DNA of 64,000 nucleotides from Thiospirochaeta perfilievii (GTDB taxonomy: Bacteria; Spirochaetota; Spirochaetia; DSM-2461). The translations under genes and the position numbers were made by a program. The notes beneath the pieces are model-generated. The model did not search any database. It had not been told where the DNA came from and saw only the letters and a list, made by a program, of their open reading frames with translations. Where the stretch lies: positions 1,302,001 through 1,366,000 of the forward strand of contig NZ_CP035807.1 of assembly GCF_008329945.1 (NCBI RefSeq), written 5' to 3'. Of this stretch, positions 54,788-63,783 are shown piece after piece. Within the stretch, counting starts at the first letter, position 1; every line of letters begins with the position of its first letter.

Positions 54788-55744
54788 ATGGCAAATATTC
54801 GAGATGTAGCTAAAAAGGCTGGTGTTGCAGCAAGTACTGTTTCACGATATATAAATAAAAGTGGTTATGTTTCAGAAACCTCTAAAGAGAAAATAGATAG
54901 GGCTATATCAGAGCTAGAGTATGTTCCCTACGACCTAAATAGAAGTATTATTAGAACTAAAATTATTGCCATGGTAGTTCCAGATATTTCCCACCCTTTT
55001 TTCTCAACCCTAATTAAACATATAGAAGAGAATTTAGTTATTAATCAGTTCTCATTAATGGTTTTTAGTACAAATAAGAGTAACAGCTTTATATCAACTT
55101 TAAACTCAAACTTAGTTGATGGTGTTATAATTGCCGATGCCAATATAGACTCTAAAGAGATTAAAAGAATAAAAAAACCTATAATTCATTTAGATAGGTT
55201 TATACAAGGTGTGCCTACAGTATCTTCAGACCACAAAAGAGGGGGAGCACTAGCAGGAGAAGAGCTAGTAAAAGCTGGGTGTAAAAGTGTAATACAGATA
55301 TGTGGAGAGAAATCTACAGATATTCCCTCCTATTTAAGCCATACAGAGTTTGAAAGAGTTATTAAAGAGAACGGAATAGATATTGAAACAATTGAGATAG
55401 AGTGGAGTGACTTTAACTTTGAGAAGTTTAAACAAGTTGCACGGGATATATTAGACAAGAATCCAAGAACTGATGGTGTATTTGGAGCAGATATGATTGC
55501 AATCGCTTTTATTAGGGCAGCGCAGGATAAGGGTCTAAAAATACCTAGGGATTTAAAAGTAATATCCTACGATGGTAGTTTTACTAGCCAAAGAAACTCT
55601 ATAAAGGTTACAACAGTGGTTCAAGACCTAGTAGAGATAGGTAAAAAAAGTGTTGAAACAGTAATTAATTTAATAAATGGTATAGAAACAGTTAATAAAT
55701 ATGATAAAATAGATGTAACTTTGGAACTAGGTGAGACTACCTAA
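54788..55744 (+). CDS. LacI-family regulator of the alpha-glucoside operon
   Basis: The 318-residue repressor has the LacI HTH at the N-terminus (IRDVAKKAGVAASTVSRYIN, 4-23, then hinge helix near 50-58) and a type I periplasmic-binding-like effector domain (about 62-310) with FGADMIAIAFI and VISYDGSF. It is divergent from the GH13 operon and is its likely sugar-sensing repressor. The mRNA is predicted to be leaderless. Confidence 0.92.
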   Translation: MANIRDVAKKAGVAASTVSRYINKSGYVSETSKEKIDRAISELEYVPYDLNRSIIRTKIIAMVVPDISHPFFSTLIKHIEENLVINQFSLMVFSTNKSNSFISTLNSNLVDGVIIADANIDSKEIKRIKKPIIHLDRFIQGVPTVSSDHKRGGALAGEELVKAGCKSVIQICGEKSTDIPSYLSHTEFERVIKENGIDIETIEIEWSDFNFEKFKQVARDILDKNPRTDGVFGADMIAIAFIRAAQDKGLKIPRDLKVISYDGSFTSQRNSIKVTTVVQDLVEIGKKSVETVINLINGIETVNKYDKIDVTLELGETT

Positions 55745-55836
55745 TTGGAAAAAACTTGAAAATCAAATCTAAAATACTTTTAACCATTGATTCACCACAA
55801 CTGAGCTTAAGCTTATCTTTCCTAAAAAAGTAAAAT

Positions 55837-55865
55837 AGTTTGGTAGGTTTTTTACCTACCAAACT
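55837..55865 (-). terminator. Terminator of the feo operon
   Basis: 12-bp perfect stem AGTTTGGTAGGT/ACCTACCAAACT with a 5-T loop. On the minus strand it is followed by a T-rich stretch (TATTTTACTTTTTT). It ends ten bases after the last small feo gene. Confidence 0.85.
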
Positions 55866-55874
55866 TAGTCCCAT

Positions 55875-56021
55875 TTATGAACAACTACAACCACTACCCT
55901 TAGCTGTACCACTTAATGGACAACCAACACACTTGTTACCCCGCTTCTTCTCTCTAATTACCTTAGATAGGGATATCCCAATTATTAAGACTATTATTCC
56001 GAATACAATTAAATTAGTCAT
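55875..56021 (-). CDS. FeoB-associated Cys-rich membrane protein (48 aa)
   Basis: A 48-residue gene immediately downstream of feoB. One N-terminal membrane helix (about 3-18) is followed by a basic stretch (REKKRGNK) and a Cys-rich tail with Cys at 31, 34, 45 and 47 (CVGCPLSGT, then CSCS). This matches the small FeoB-associated Cys-rich proteins found in Firmicutes and other anaerobes, which are thought to assist Fe2+ import. AGGAGGT lies five bases before the ATG, and nine bases separate it from the feoB stop. No competing plus-strand gene is credible here. Confidence 0.88.
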   Translation of the reverse strand: MTNLIVFGIIVLIIGISLSKVIREKKRGNKCVGCPLSGTAKGSGCSCS

Positions 56022-56030
56022 TTAAACCTC

Positions 56031-58031
56031 CTAGGCCACTTTTACATTTTTATTTAAGCTTACCTTATCTCCCTTATTTATTAGGTAGATAACAGCTGAA
56101 ACCATAGCTAATACAACAATTAATCCGTATATAAAACCACTACCAAAACTTCCTGTTAAAATTAGTGTACCTACTTGATATGTTAAAAAAGAAACTGCGT
56201 ACCCCATGCCAAATTGAAAACCTATCCCAGCCCATAACCACTTAGAATTCTCCATTTCAGAATTCATTGCTCCTATTGCAGCAAAACATGGAGGTGTAAA
56301 AAGATTAAAGATTAAATATGACAGTGCAGCAATTGATGATAAGCCCATAATTGAAGCAACATCCTGACTACCAGAAATTAAAACTAACTCATCTGTATCT
56401 ATAAAATTAGAGATACTATAAACAACTGCAAGAGTACCAACAACATTCTCTTTTGCAATAAAACCTGTAATCGCAGCTGCTGCTAGTTGCCATACACCAA
56501 AACCTAGAGGGATTAAAATAAAGGCAAAAGGGGAAGCAATAGAGGCTAATATACTTGTATTCTCAGCGCCCTCTGCTACAACTTGTAATTGCCAATTGAA
56601 TGTTTGCATTATTTGTATAGTAGCGTTACATAACAAAATTATGGTTCCAGCTTTTATGATAAAAGACTTCGCCCTTGATAAAGTTGATATAGAAGCCCGT
56701 TTAAAACTAGGTAATCTATACTCTGGAAGTTCCATAATAAAGAATGATCTTGCATTCTTCTCTCCTGTTATTCTTACAATAATCAAAGCACCAAGAATGA
56801 TAATACCAATTGCTAGAAAATACATTGAAGTACCAACCCATGCCGCATCATCAAAAAATACTCCGGCAAAAAGAGCTATAACAGGCAACTTAGCACCACA
56901 AGGCATAAATGGAGTTAACATAGCTGTTGTTCTTCTTTGTCTCTGGTTTTTAATTGTTCTAGTTGCCATTATTCCTGGGATTGCACAACCTGTACCTATA
57001 ACCATAGGAATTATTGATTTTCCAGAGAGACCAACTCTTTTAAAAAACCTATCCATAACAACTGCAACCCTAGCCATATAGCCACAATCTTCTAAAAGGG
57101 CTAACAGGAAAAAAAGAACCATTATTAGTGGTAAAAATCCAACTACAGCGCCAACACCTCCAATAATTCCATCTAGAAGAATTGCTTCTAAGACAGGAGA
57201 GACATCACTACCTAAAATAGATCCTACAAAAGTATAAAAACTATCAATACCTCCAACAAGGAAATCAGCAATAAACGGCCCTAGATGTGTTTGAGAAATT
57301 GAAAATACACCCCACATTATTAAAGCGAATATAGGTATACCCAACCATCTATTGGCAACTACTTTATCTATACCATCCTGATAGTTATGAAGACTACTTT
57401 TATAACTTCTATTTTCAGCTCTTTCTACTAAATCTTTAATAAAATCAAAACGTTTAATATCGGACTTTTCTACAGAGTTAATGTTACTCAGATCAACATC
57501 AACAGGAATAAAAGGAGGTTCCTGTTTACTGCCAGAGACTTCTATAACCTTATTAATTAAATTGCTTAGACCATTTCTACCACTTTTTGTTGAAACTGTT
57601 TCAACAATAGGGCAACCTAAAACGTCCTCTAACATTTTTATATCTATATCAGTTCTCTTTTTCTTTAAAAGATCACTTTTATTTAGAGCAATAACCACAG
57701 GGATATCTAATTCTAAAAGTTGCGATGTAAAAAAAAGACTTCTATTTAAATTTGTAGCATCAACAATATTAACAATTACATCTGGGTTTTCTAACTCTAC
57801 AAAATCCCTAGTAATACTCTCTTCTGAAGTAAATGGTGACATAGAATAGGCTCCAGGTAGATCAACAGCAATTATATCCTGACCAGACCTATTAAGTGTT
57901 TTTTTAATCTTAGCCTCTTTTTTTGCTACTGTTACACCAGCCCAATTCCCTACATGCTCAATTTTTCCAGTAATAGAATTAAATAGGGTTGTTTTTCCAC
58001 TATTTGGATTACCTGTTAATGCAATTTTCAT
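56031..58031 (-). CDS. feoB: Ferrous iron transporter B
   Basis: Inner-membrane Fe2+ importer with a cytoplasmic GTPase-like domain (666 aa). G motifs are G1 GNPNSGKT (7-14), G3 DLPG (57-60) and G4 NKSD (117-120). After the helical linker come two Gate domains with the conserved CGYMARVA and TGCAIPGIMATRT segments, and a second half ending TPPCFAAIG. Length is that of the compact FeoB type. GGAGAT precedes the ATG, and a DtxR-like palindrome sits 22-41 bases upstream. Confidence 0.96.
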   Translation of the reverse strand: MKIALTGNPNSGKTTLFNSITGKIEHVGNWAGVTVAKKEAKIKKTLNRSGQDIIAVDLPGAYSMSPFTSEESITRDFVELENPDVIVNIVDATNLNRSLFFTSQLLELDIPVVIALNKSDLLKKKRTDIDIKMLEDVLGCPIVETVSTKSGRNGLSNLINKVIEVSGSKQEPPFIPVDVDLSNINSVEKSDIKRFDFIKDLVERAENRSYKSSLHNYQDGIDKVVANRWLGIPIFALIMWGVFSISQTHLGPFIADFLVGGIDSFYTFVGSILGSDVSPVLEAILLDGIIGGVGAVVGFLPLIMVLFFLLALLEDCGYMARVAVVMDRFFKRVGLSGKSIIPMVIGTGCAIPGIMATRTIKNQRQRRTTAMLTPFMPCGAKLPVIALFAGVFFDDAAWVGTSMYFLAIGIIILGALIIVRITGEKNARSFFIMELPEYRLPSFKRASISTLSRAKSFIIKAGTIILLCNATIQIMQTFNWQLQVVAEGAENTSILASIASPFAFILIPLGFGVWQLAAAAITGFIAKENVVGTLAVVYSISNFIDTDELVLISGSQDVASIMGLSSIAALSYLIFNLFTPPCFAAIGAMNSEMENSKWLWAGIGFQFGMGYAVSFLTYQVGTLILTGSFGSGFIYGLIVVLAMVSAVIYLINKGDKVSLNKNVKVA

Positions 58032-58052
58032 TATTTATCTCCTAAAAACCTA

Positions 58053-58072
58053 AAGTTAACCTTGGCTAACTT
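58053..58072 (-). promoter_or_regulatory. DtxR-type operator between feoA and feoB
   Basis: Palindrome AAGTTAACCTTGGCTAACTT, one substitution away from the perfect copy at 58759. It may control an internal feoB promoter or act as a roadblock. Confidence 0.7.
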
Positions 58073-58086
58073 TTAAGGTAAAAATT

Positions 58087-58326
58087 TTAAAGTTTTATCG
58101 CTTTTGCAAGATCTAGGTCTATACTGTACCTTGCATCTTTAACACTTATTACAAAGTTATGTTTAAAATCAGATATTACGGTTACATTTTCCCCCGGATA
58201 ACACCCTAACGTAAACAGGAAGTTTTTTAACTCAACATCTTCAGATTCTACACCTTTAATAATATACTCCCGATTAATATCGGCCTTTGATAGGTTATTA
58301 AGTTCGGTTTCAACAAAGCTACTCAT
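58087..58326 (-). CDS. feoA: Ferrous iron transport protein A
   Basis: The 79-residue SH3-like FeoA protein interacts with FeoB and is needed for Fe2+ uptake. The FLFTLGCYPGENVTVISD segment (about 36-53) and DARYSIDLDLAKAIKL C-terminus are typical. A short N-terminal extension of about 15 residues is Asn/Glu-rich. It follows the DtxR-type gene by 17 bases in the same operon. Confidence 0.9.
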   Translation of the reverse strand: MSSFVETELNNLSKADINREYIIKGVESEDVELKNFLFTLGCYPGENVTVISDFKHNFVISVKDARYSIDLDLAKAIKL

Positions 58327-58343
58327 AAAATCTCCTTTTAAAA

Positions 58344-58742
58344 CTAAAAACTAGTCTTTATATTATTACTATTTAGATATCTGCATATAGCGTCAAATAA
58401 TTCATCAGTTAAAACATGTTCTAACCTACATGCATTCTCCTCAGCCACTTTAGTAGTCACTTTTAATGTGTGCTCTAAATAGAGTGTAATTATCTTGTGT
58501 TTCTTATATATGGATTTAGATAATTCTCGCCCTTTCTTGGTTAGGTTTATGCTCCCATAGGGTTCCTTAATTATATACCCATCCTCTTTAAGATGTTTTG
58601 TTGCCTTTGTAACACTAGCCTTAGTAACTCCTAACTCCTTCCCAATATCAACACTGTGGGCGTGCCCATTAGACTTTTCCAATAGATAAATTGTTTCTAA
58701 GTACATCTCCATTGATTCATTACTACTCACACACTCTCCCAT
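58344..58742 (-). CDS. DtxR/MntR-family metal-dependent repressor
   Basis: First gene of the feo operon. The HTH (HSVDIGKELGVTKASVTKATKHL) and the metal-binding/dimerisation helices (ICR..H and E..C-LEHVLTDE) match short DtxR-family proteins without an SH3 domain. The frame is open to 58814, but that extension runs through the operator and promoter, so I place the start at ATG 58742. GTG 58730, with GGGAG five bases upstream, is an equally good alternative. It should sense Fe2+ or Mn2+ and repress itself and feoAB. Confidence 0.88.
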   Translation of the reverse strand: MGECVSSNESMEMYLETIYLLEKSNGHAHSVDIGKELGVTKASVTKATKHLKEDGYIIKEPYGSINLTKKGRELSKSIYKKHKIITLYLEHTLKVTTKVAEENACRLEHVLTDELFDAICRYLNSNNIKTSF

Positions 58743-58758
58743 TTTAGTACAACTTACC

Positions 58759-58811
58759 AAGTTAGCCTTGGCTAACTTTAATATAATGTTACATCTTATA
58801 TTTTTTGTCAA
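58759..58811 (-). promoter_or_regulatory. Promoter and DtxR-type operator of the feo operon
   Basis: Minus strand: TTGACA (58806-58811), 17-bp spacer, CATTAT (58783-58788). The perfect 20-bp palindromic site AAGTTAGCCTTGGCTAACTT (58759-58778; 9-bp arms around TT) covers the predicted start site. Confidence 0.82.
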
Positions 58812-58823
58812 CAATTTAGCTTA

Positions 58824-60542
58824 TTAAATCTCTTTTAAATCATTATATACAGATCTTATATCATCTAAACAGTCTAAAAACGACTCAACAACCTTAGGGT
58901 CAAAGGACGTTCCAGAAAGTGAAGTAACAATTTCAACACCCTTTTCAAACGGGAAAGCTTCTTTATACACTCTTTTACTACATAAAGCATCAAAAACATC
59001 TGCAACGCTAACAACTCTAGCTTCAATTGGAATTAATACACCCTTTAAACTGTTAGGATATCCTGTACCGTCCCATTTTTCATGATGACATAATGATATA
59101 TTTATAGCAGAACTAAAAAAATTATGCTCGTACCTTCTTAAATTTTTCTCAAATAGTATTAAAACTCTAGAACCTATCTCTGAGTGACGCTTCATAACAT
59201 CCATCTCTTCTGGAGTCAATCTTCCTGGTTTTAATAGGACCTTATCTGGAATACCAACCTTACCAATATCATGGAGAGGAGCATATTTATATATATCTTC
59301 AACCTTATTTATATCGATCTCATTTGGATAGATACCCTTATTTAGCATATCCATAGCAATAATTCTTGAGTATTTTTGCATTCTCTCTAAATGACTCCCT
59401 GTCTCAGGATCCTTATCCTCTACTAACTTAACAAAACCTAGTGCAGCATTTGATACTAAATCGTCTATTAACATATTTTTTGAAAATATTGAACTTAAAA
59501 TGTCAGATATTGAGAGAACCTTATATTTATCATTTTCTACGTAGTTATTCTTTTTTCTTGAAGAGAAGAATAGAAACCCAGCTATATTCCCATTTGGATC
59601 TGTAATAGGGGCTGTTAAGCTAGACTTATACCCATCCTTTATTAAAAGTTCAGTGGACATAGAGTGGGGTTTTTCCAAAAAGTATTGGTCTAAATCATTT
59701 ATAATCCTAAGATCTGTTTTACTCTTTATTTTTGATAGGGATGACTCCTCTAATAGAATATTAAAGCCCTGTTTAAAGTGTATCTCTTTATTATCAGAGA
59801 AGCTAAAACTAGCAATTATTCTATCCTTATTAATTGTAGCAAAACCAATCCGGTCAAAACTTATATACCTTTTAAAATTTATGTTTGTAAAAATTTCACT
59901 AAGGGTCTCTTTTATACCATAGCCCTTTAATGTTCCACTAATAGCTTCATCTATCGCCTTTAGGTTTAAGCGAAGGTAGTCAATCTTGCTATAGATATCA
60001 GAGGAGAATGGAAGGGAGCTACGCCTTATTTTAAAGTCATAATCTTTAACTTCTATTTTTTTTAAATACTTTGTAATATCACTACTAAATCTGGTATAGG
60101 ATATAAATTCAATAAACACAATTAATACTATAATTATTACAGTTAAAAAGAGAGTATTATCCCTCTCTTTCTTTAATTTAGAAACAGTAGAAATAAGTGA
60201 TTTTTTACTCTTAGAGGTCTCATCCTTTAACCTGCTAACTTCTAAACGTAGGTCCTCAAAATCCTTTTTCCTAAGATCATTATAATGGTCTATTTCAGCA
60301 GCAGCCATATGTGCATATATACCATTTATCTTCTCAAAAAAGATTTCGTTTGGAAGATAATCTTGGTACTCATATAGACTCTCTATATCTGTTAGTACCT
60401 CAGTAAGATCATTCTCACACTTACTAGTAATCAATACTTCCTGATTTACTATTTTCATCTTATTACTTGCTACAATATAAAAAAAAGTTGAGATAACTAT
60501 AAATAAAATCATAATTATATACTTTGCCCATTTATAATTCAT
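58824..60542 (-). CDS. Membrane HD-GYP phosphodiesterase with GAF domain
   Basis: Degrades c-di-GMP (and possibly cGAMP). The 572 residues contain TM1 (about 8-26), a helical extracytoplasmic region, TM2 (about 133-153), a GAF-like domain (about 205-345; YKSSLTAPITDPNGNIAGFL) and the HD-GYP domain (about 360-560). Catalytic motifs are HDIGKVGIPD near 422, HSEIG near 448, CHHEKWDGTGYP near 480 and ADVFDAL near 510. The gene is divergent from a PAS-GGDEF gene. Promoter elements directly upstream predict a leaderless message. Confidence 0.94.
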   Translation of the reverse strand: MNYKWAKYIIMILFIVISTFFYIVASNKMKIVNQEVLITSKCENDLTEVLTDIESLYEYQDYLPNEIFFEKINGIYAHMAAAEIDHYNDLRKKDFEDLRLEVSRLKDETSKSKKSLISTVSKLKKERDNTLFLTVIIIVLIVFIEFISYTRFSSDITKYLKKIEVKDYDFKIRRSSLPFSSDIYSKIDYLRLNLKAIDEAISGTLKGYGIKETLSEIFTNINFKRYISFDRIGFATINKDRIIASFSFSDNKEIHFKQGFNILLEESSLSKIKSKTDLRIINDLDQYFLEKPHSMSTELLIKDGYKSSLTAPITDPNGNIAGFLFFSSRKKNNYVENDKYKVLSISDILSSIFSKNMLIDDLVSNAALGFVKLVEDKDPETGSHLERMQKYSRIIAMDMLNKGIYPNEIDINKVEDIYKYAPLHDIGKVGIPDKVLLKPGRLTPEEMDVMKRHSEIGSRVLILFEKNLRRYEHNFFSSAINISLCHHEKWDGTGYPNSLKGVLIPIEARVVSVADVFDALCSKRVYKEAFPFEKGVEIVTSLSGTSFDPKVVESFLDCLDDIRSVYNDLKEI

Positions 60543-60548
60543 ACTTAA

Positions 60549-60577
60549 ATTAAAATAAATTAAACAGTTTTTGTAAA
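60549..60577 (-). promoter_or_regulatory. Promoter of the HD-GYP gene, predicted leaderless
   Basis: Minus strand: TTTACA (60572-60577), 17-bp spacer, TTTAAT (60549-60554), six bases to ATG 60542, and no Shine-Dalgarno sequence. The region is very AT-rich, so chance matches are possible. Confidence 0.5.
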
Positions 60578-60647
60578 GATTAAATTATTTTAATCGATTT
60601 TTTTGTTCATTGACTTTTAATATCTAGGAGATACATACTTAAAATGT

Positions 60648-62690
60648 ATGTTTAAAGGTTTTATAAAAAGAGGACTACTAATTATATTTACAATCACACT
60701 ACTTTTTTCTATTACAATAAGGTCTTTGTATAAACAGAAACTCCTTGAAAAACAGGATAATTTAAAAAACACCCTATTATCTATAAGGTCAACACTAAAT
60801 AGATCTATAAACAGTAATTTTAACATAATATATGTGTACTCTTCCCATATATCTGTACATAGTGATATATCAGAGGAGGAGTTTACTGAACTTTCAAGAG
60901 AGTTATTTAAACAGTATAAGGGGTTAAAAAATATAACAATTGCTCCTAATAACATTATTACAAATGTCTATCCAATTGAGGGGAATGAGGAAGTTTTAGG
61001 TCTAGACTACAGGGATATACCATCCCAGTATAAGCAGATTAAAAAGGCACAAGAACTAGGGTTAATGATTTTAGATGGCCCTATAGATTTAGTTCAGGGA
61101 GGGGTTGGACTTATTGCAAGGGTTCCAGTATTTAATAGTAGGTCAAAGATTTTTTGGGGAATGGTATCATCAGTTATTAACTTTAAAGATCTAATGCTTC
61201 CAGTTGTTGAAACACTAACCAAAGAGAATTTAAAATTAGTTATAACAAATGAGTCTTCTAAAAAAAAGGATGTTATATATGGGGAGAAATATCTATTACA
61301 AAAGCAAAAAAGCATATATTCAGACTTACCTCTACACGATAGGGTTTGGGGTCTCTATCTCTTTGATAGTAGACGAGTATTTTCTTTATTAGACTACTCC
61401 ATAATAATCTTATTATATCTGCTAGCTTTAACATCATCTTTATTAGTTACTTATTCTCTGCACAAAAAAACTAAATTAATAGAGTATAATATTTCAAGGA
61501 TGATGGACTTCTCCAGAACTTCCCAAAACTGGGTATGGGAGACAGATAGTAATTTTAATATTACATACACAGCAGGGAGTCTTAGTCAAATAACCTGGGG
61601 AAGTCCTCAATTTATTTTAGGTAAAAACTTTAGGGATATATTCAAAGAGAATAACGATATGGAGGAGTCCATAGAGGCTAGAGCACCAATATCGGAGAAG
61701 CAGTGGTGGGTTGAAAATATCAAATATGAGAAAAGATGTTTCTCTGTAAGTGCTGTACCCTACTATAAAGAAAATATCTACCAAGGTTATAGAGGACTAT
61801 GTACCGATATAACGGATAAGATACTCTATGAGAAGGAGCGGGCAGACTACCTTAAACTTGTTGATGAGTATATTCCTATATCCCAAACAGATTTAGAAGG
61901 AAATATAACTAAATCAAATAGTGCATACTGTAGACTGTCAGGTTACAAAGAGAGTGAATTAATTGGAAATACTCATAAAATAATGAGACACCCATCTACT
62001 CCATCAGCAGTATTTAAGCAGATGTGGGAAACTATAGAGCAGGGGAAAACTTGGAATGGAGAGGTAAGAAATTTAAGGAGAGATGGATCCTGCTACTGGT
62101 TTAATGCCTCTATCTCCCCCTTAGTAGATCAATTTAATAGGCACTATGGTTATATGGCTGTTAGACAGGATATAACTGCAGAGAAGAGATTATTAGAAAT
62201 TTCAGAGACGGACCAGTTAACAGGAATATATAATCGTAGAAAGTTAGACTCCTCCTTAAAAATGATAAGTTCCCAATATACTAGGAGTAAATCTGATTTT
62301 TCTATTATTATGTTAGATATAGACTTTTTTAAAAGTTGTAATGATAATTTTGGCCACTTAGTTGGAGATGATGTTTTAAAAAAACTTTCTCAGATCCTGC
62401 TTAAGAATATTAGGAAGACGGATATTCTAGGTAGATGGGGTGGTGAAGAATTTCTAATAATAGCACCTAATACCCAGGAGGATGGAGCTATTAAGTTAGC
62501 TGAATTTTTGAGAAAAACTGTTGAAAAAACATTCTTCGAAGGTGTAAAGAGTATAACTTGCAGCTTTGGAGTCTCATCAACAACCAATAGCAGCTTAGAT
62601 AAAATTACGGAGTTCGCAGATAAGGCACTCTATTTAGCAAAATATTCTGGTAGAAACTGTGTAAAGTTTTACGATAACACTTTAAAATAG
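60648..62690 (+). CDS. CHASE-like/PAS-PAS-GGDEF diguanylate cyclase
   Basis: The 680-residue protein has TM1 (about 6-24), an extracytoplasmic CHASE-like sensor (about 40-230; NVYPIEGNEEVLGLDYR is characteristic), TM2 (about 250-270), two PAS domains (about 285-395 and 405-510; the second has SDxxG-type TDLEGNITKSNSAYCRLSGY), and a GGDEF domain (about 520-675) with intact RWGGEEF near 596-602. It should synthesise c-di-GMP. AGGAG at 60626-60630 is rather far (17 bases) from the ATG. The chromate transporter gene begins at its stop codon. Confidence 0.93.
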   Translation: MFKGFIKRGLLIIFTITLLFSITIRSLYKQKLLEKQDNLKNTLLSIRSTLNRSINSNFNIIYVYSSHISVHSDISEEEFTELSRELFKQYKGLKNITIAPNNIITNVYPIEGNEEVLGLDYRDIPSQYKQIKKAQELGLMILDGPIDLVQGGVGLIARVPVFNSRSKIFWGMVSSVINFKDLMLPVVETLTKENLKLVITNESSKKKDVIYGEKYLLQKQKSIYSDLPLHDRVWGLYLFDSRRVFSLLDYSIIILLYLLALTSSLLVTYSLHKKTKLIEYNISRMMDFSRTSQNWVWETDSNFNITYTAGSLSQITWGSPQFILGKNFRDIFKENNDMEESIEARAPISEKQWWVENIKYEKRCFSVSAVPYYKENIYQGYRGLCTDITDKILYEKERADYLKLVDEYIPISQTDLEGNITKSNSAYCRLSGYKESELIGNTHKIMRHPSTPSAVFKQMWETIEQGKTWNGEVRNLRRDGSCYWFNASISPLVDQFNRHYGYMAVRQDITAEKRLLEISETDQLTGIYNRRKLDSSLKMISSQYTRSKSDFSIIMLDIDFFKSCNDNFGHLVGDDVLKKLSQILLKNIRKTDILGRWGGEEFLIIAPNTQEDGAIKLAEFLRKTVEKTFFEGVKSITCSFGVSSTTNSSLDKITEFADKALYLAKYSGRNCVKFYDNTLK

Positions 62691-63259
62691 TGCTGATGAA
62701 AAATAATATTAAAATTAGTAGGGTAGATCTATTTTTTAGATTCTTTAAAATTAGCATTTTAACTTTTGGTGGTGGATACGCCATGATGCCAATGGTTGAG
62801 AAAGAGCTAATTAATCGGGATGGTCTATTAAAAGAGGATGAGATTATAGATGATTATGCTATGGGTCAAAGTATTCCTGGAATTATAGGAGTTAATGCTT
62901 CAGCATTAATGGGGTATAGAATTGCAGGAAGAGTTGGTTTATCCATTGCAATTTTAGGCTTTATAACACCTTCGATAATAATTATATCCCTAATTTCATC
63001 CCTACTGTTAGATATAGAAAACAATATATATATTGTCAAAGCCTTTACAGGTCTACGGGCTGGGGTTGTTGCACTAATGCTAAACGCTCTACTTAATATA
63101 GGGAAAAAATCCTTAAAATCTTTATGGGCCTATGGCCTTCTTGTGATAGCAGTTGTTGGAATTCTATTTTTCAAATTCCATCCTATATATTTAATACTGT
63201 TTGGTGGTTTTATTGGTTTTGTTATTGGAGAGACTAAAGAAAGGAGGGGAAAATGTTAA
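62690..63259 (+). CDS. Chromate transporter family protein, N-terminal-type half
   Basis: The 189-residue membrane protein corresponds to one half of ChrA (FFRFFKISILTFGGGYAMMPMVEKEL, then GQSIPGIIGVNASALMGYR). Short-chain CHR proteins work as heteromeric pairs, and the second half follows with a 7-base overlap. They export chromate or a related oxyanion, though many paralogues have no proven substrate. The GTG start overlaps the preceding stop by one base (TAGTG); ATG 62696 is an alternative. Confidence 0.88.
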   Translation: MLMKNNIKISRVDLFFRFFKISILTFGGGYAMMPMVEKELINRDGLLKEDEIIDDYAMGQSIPGIIGVNASALMGYRIAGRVGLSIAILGFITPSIIIISLISSLLLDIENNIYIVKAFTGLRAGVVALMLNALLNIGKKSLKSLWAYGLLVIAVVGILFFKFHPIYLILFGGFIGFVIGETKERRGKC

Positions 63260-63783
63260 CCCTTCTCTATGTATTTTCTATAATTGCCATTACCACAGTT
63301 GGTGGTGGTTATGCTATGATTCCACTAATACAGCAGGAAGCAATAACTATTCACAGGTGGATAACAGAGACTGAATTTGTAAATATACTGGCTGTTTCTC
63401 AAGTGACTCCTGGGGCTATTGCGATAAATTCTGCTACTTTTATCGGGTTTAAAAACTATCATATTTTAGGGGCAATAATCGCCTCGGTAGGTTTTGTTCT
63501 TCCATCTTTTATAATAATTTTTCTTATTGCCCCTATACTAAAAAAGTATGAAAAAAACAGGATTCGTATTAATATATTTAATGGAATAAGACCTATAGTT
63601 ACAGGGTTAATTGGGGCAGCAATAATAGTATTAGCTAAAAATATCTTTATTATAGATAGCAACATAAGTTATATTTCTATTTTTATAACTACTATTTCCT
63701 TTGTTATACTTAGGTTTTTTAAGATAAAGCCAGTTTATACCCTTCTTTTATGTGCAATTTCTGGTGTTATTATACTCCCCTAG
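63253..63783 (+). CDS. Chromate transporter family protein, C-terminal-type half
   Basis: The 176-residue partner of the preceding gene repeats the family motif (TTVGGGYAMIPLIQQEA, AVSQVTPGAIAINSATFIGFK). AGGAGGGG precedes ATG 63253. The pair represents the split form of ChrA. The last 14 bases overlap the convergent LacI-family gene. Confidence 0.88.
   Translation: MLTLLYVFSIIAITTVGGGYAMIPLIQQEAITIHRWITETEFVNILAVSQVTPGAIAINSATFIGFKNYHILGAIIASVGFVLPSFIIIFLIAPILKKYEKNRIRINIFNGIRPIVTGLIGAAIIVLAKNIFIIDSNISYISIFITTISFVILRFFKIKPVYTLLLCAISGVIILP

Noticed and set aside
55840-56025. 61-residue plus-strand frame (MVGFLPTKLSPIY...)
   Set aside because: It lies over the terminator and the minus-strand FeoB-associated gene, which has a far better ribosome site and family match.
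58743-58814. N-terminal extension of the DtxR-type protein
   Set aside because: This open stretch contains the promoter and the operator, so it cannot be translated from the main transcript.
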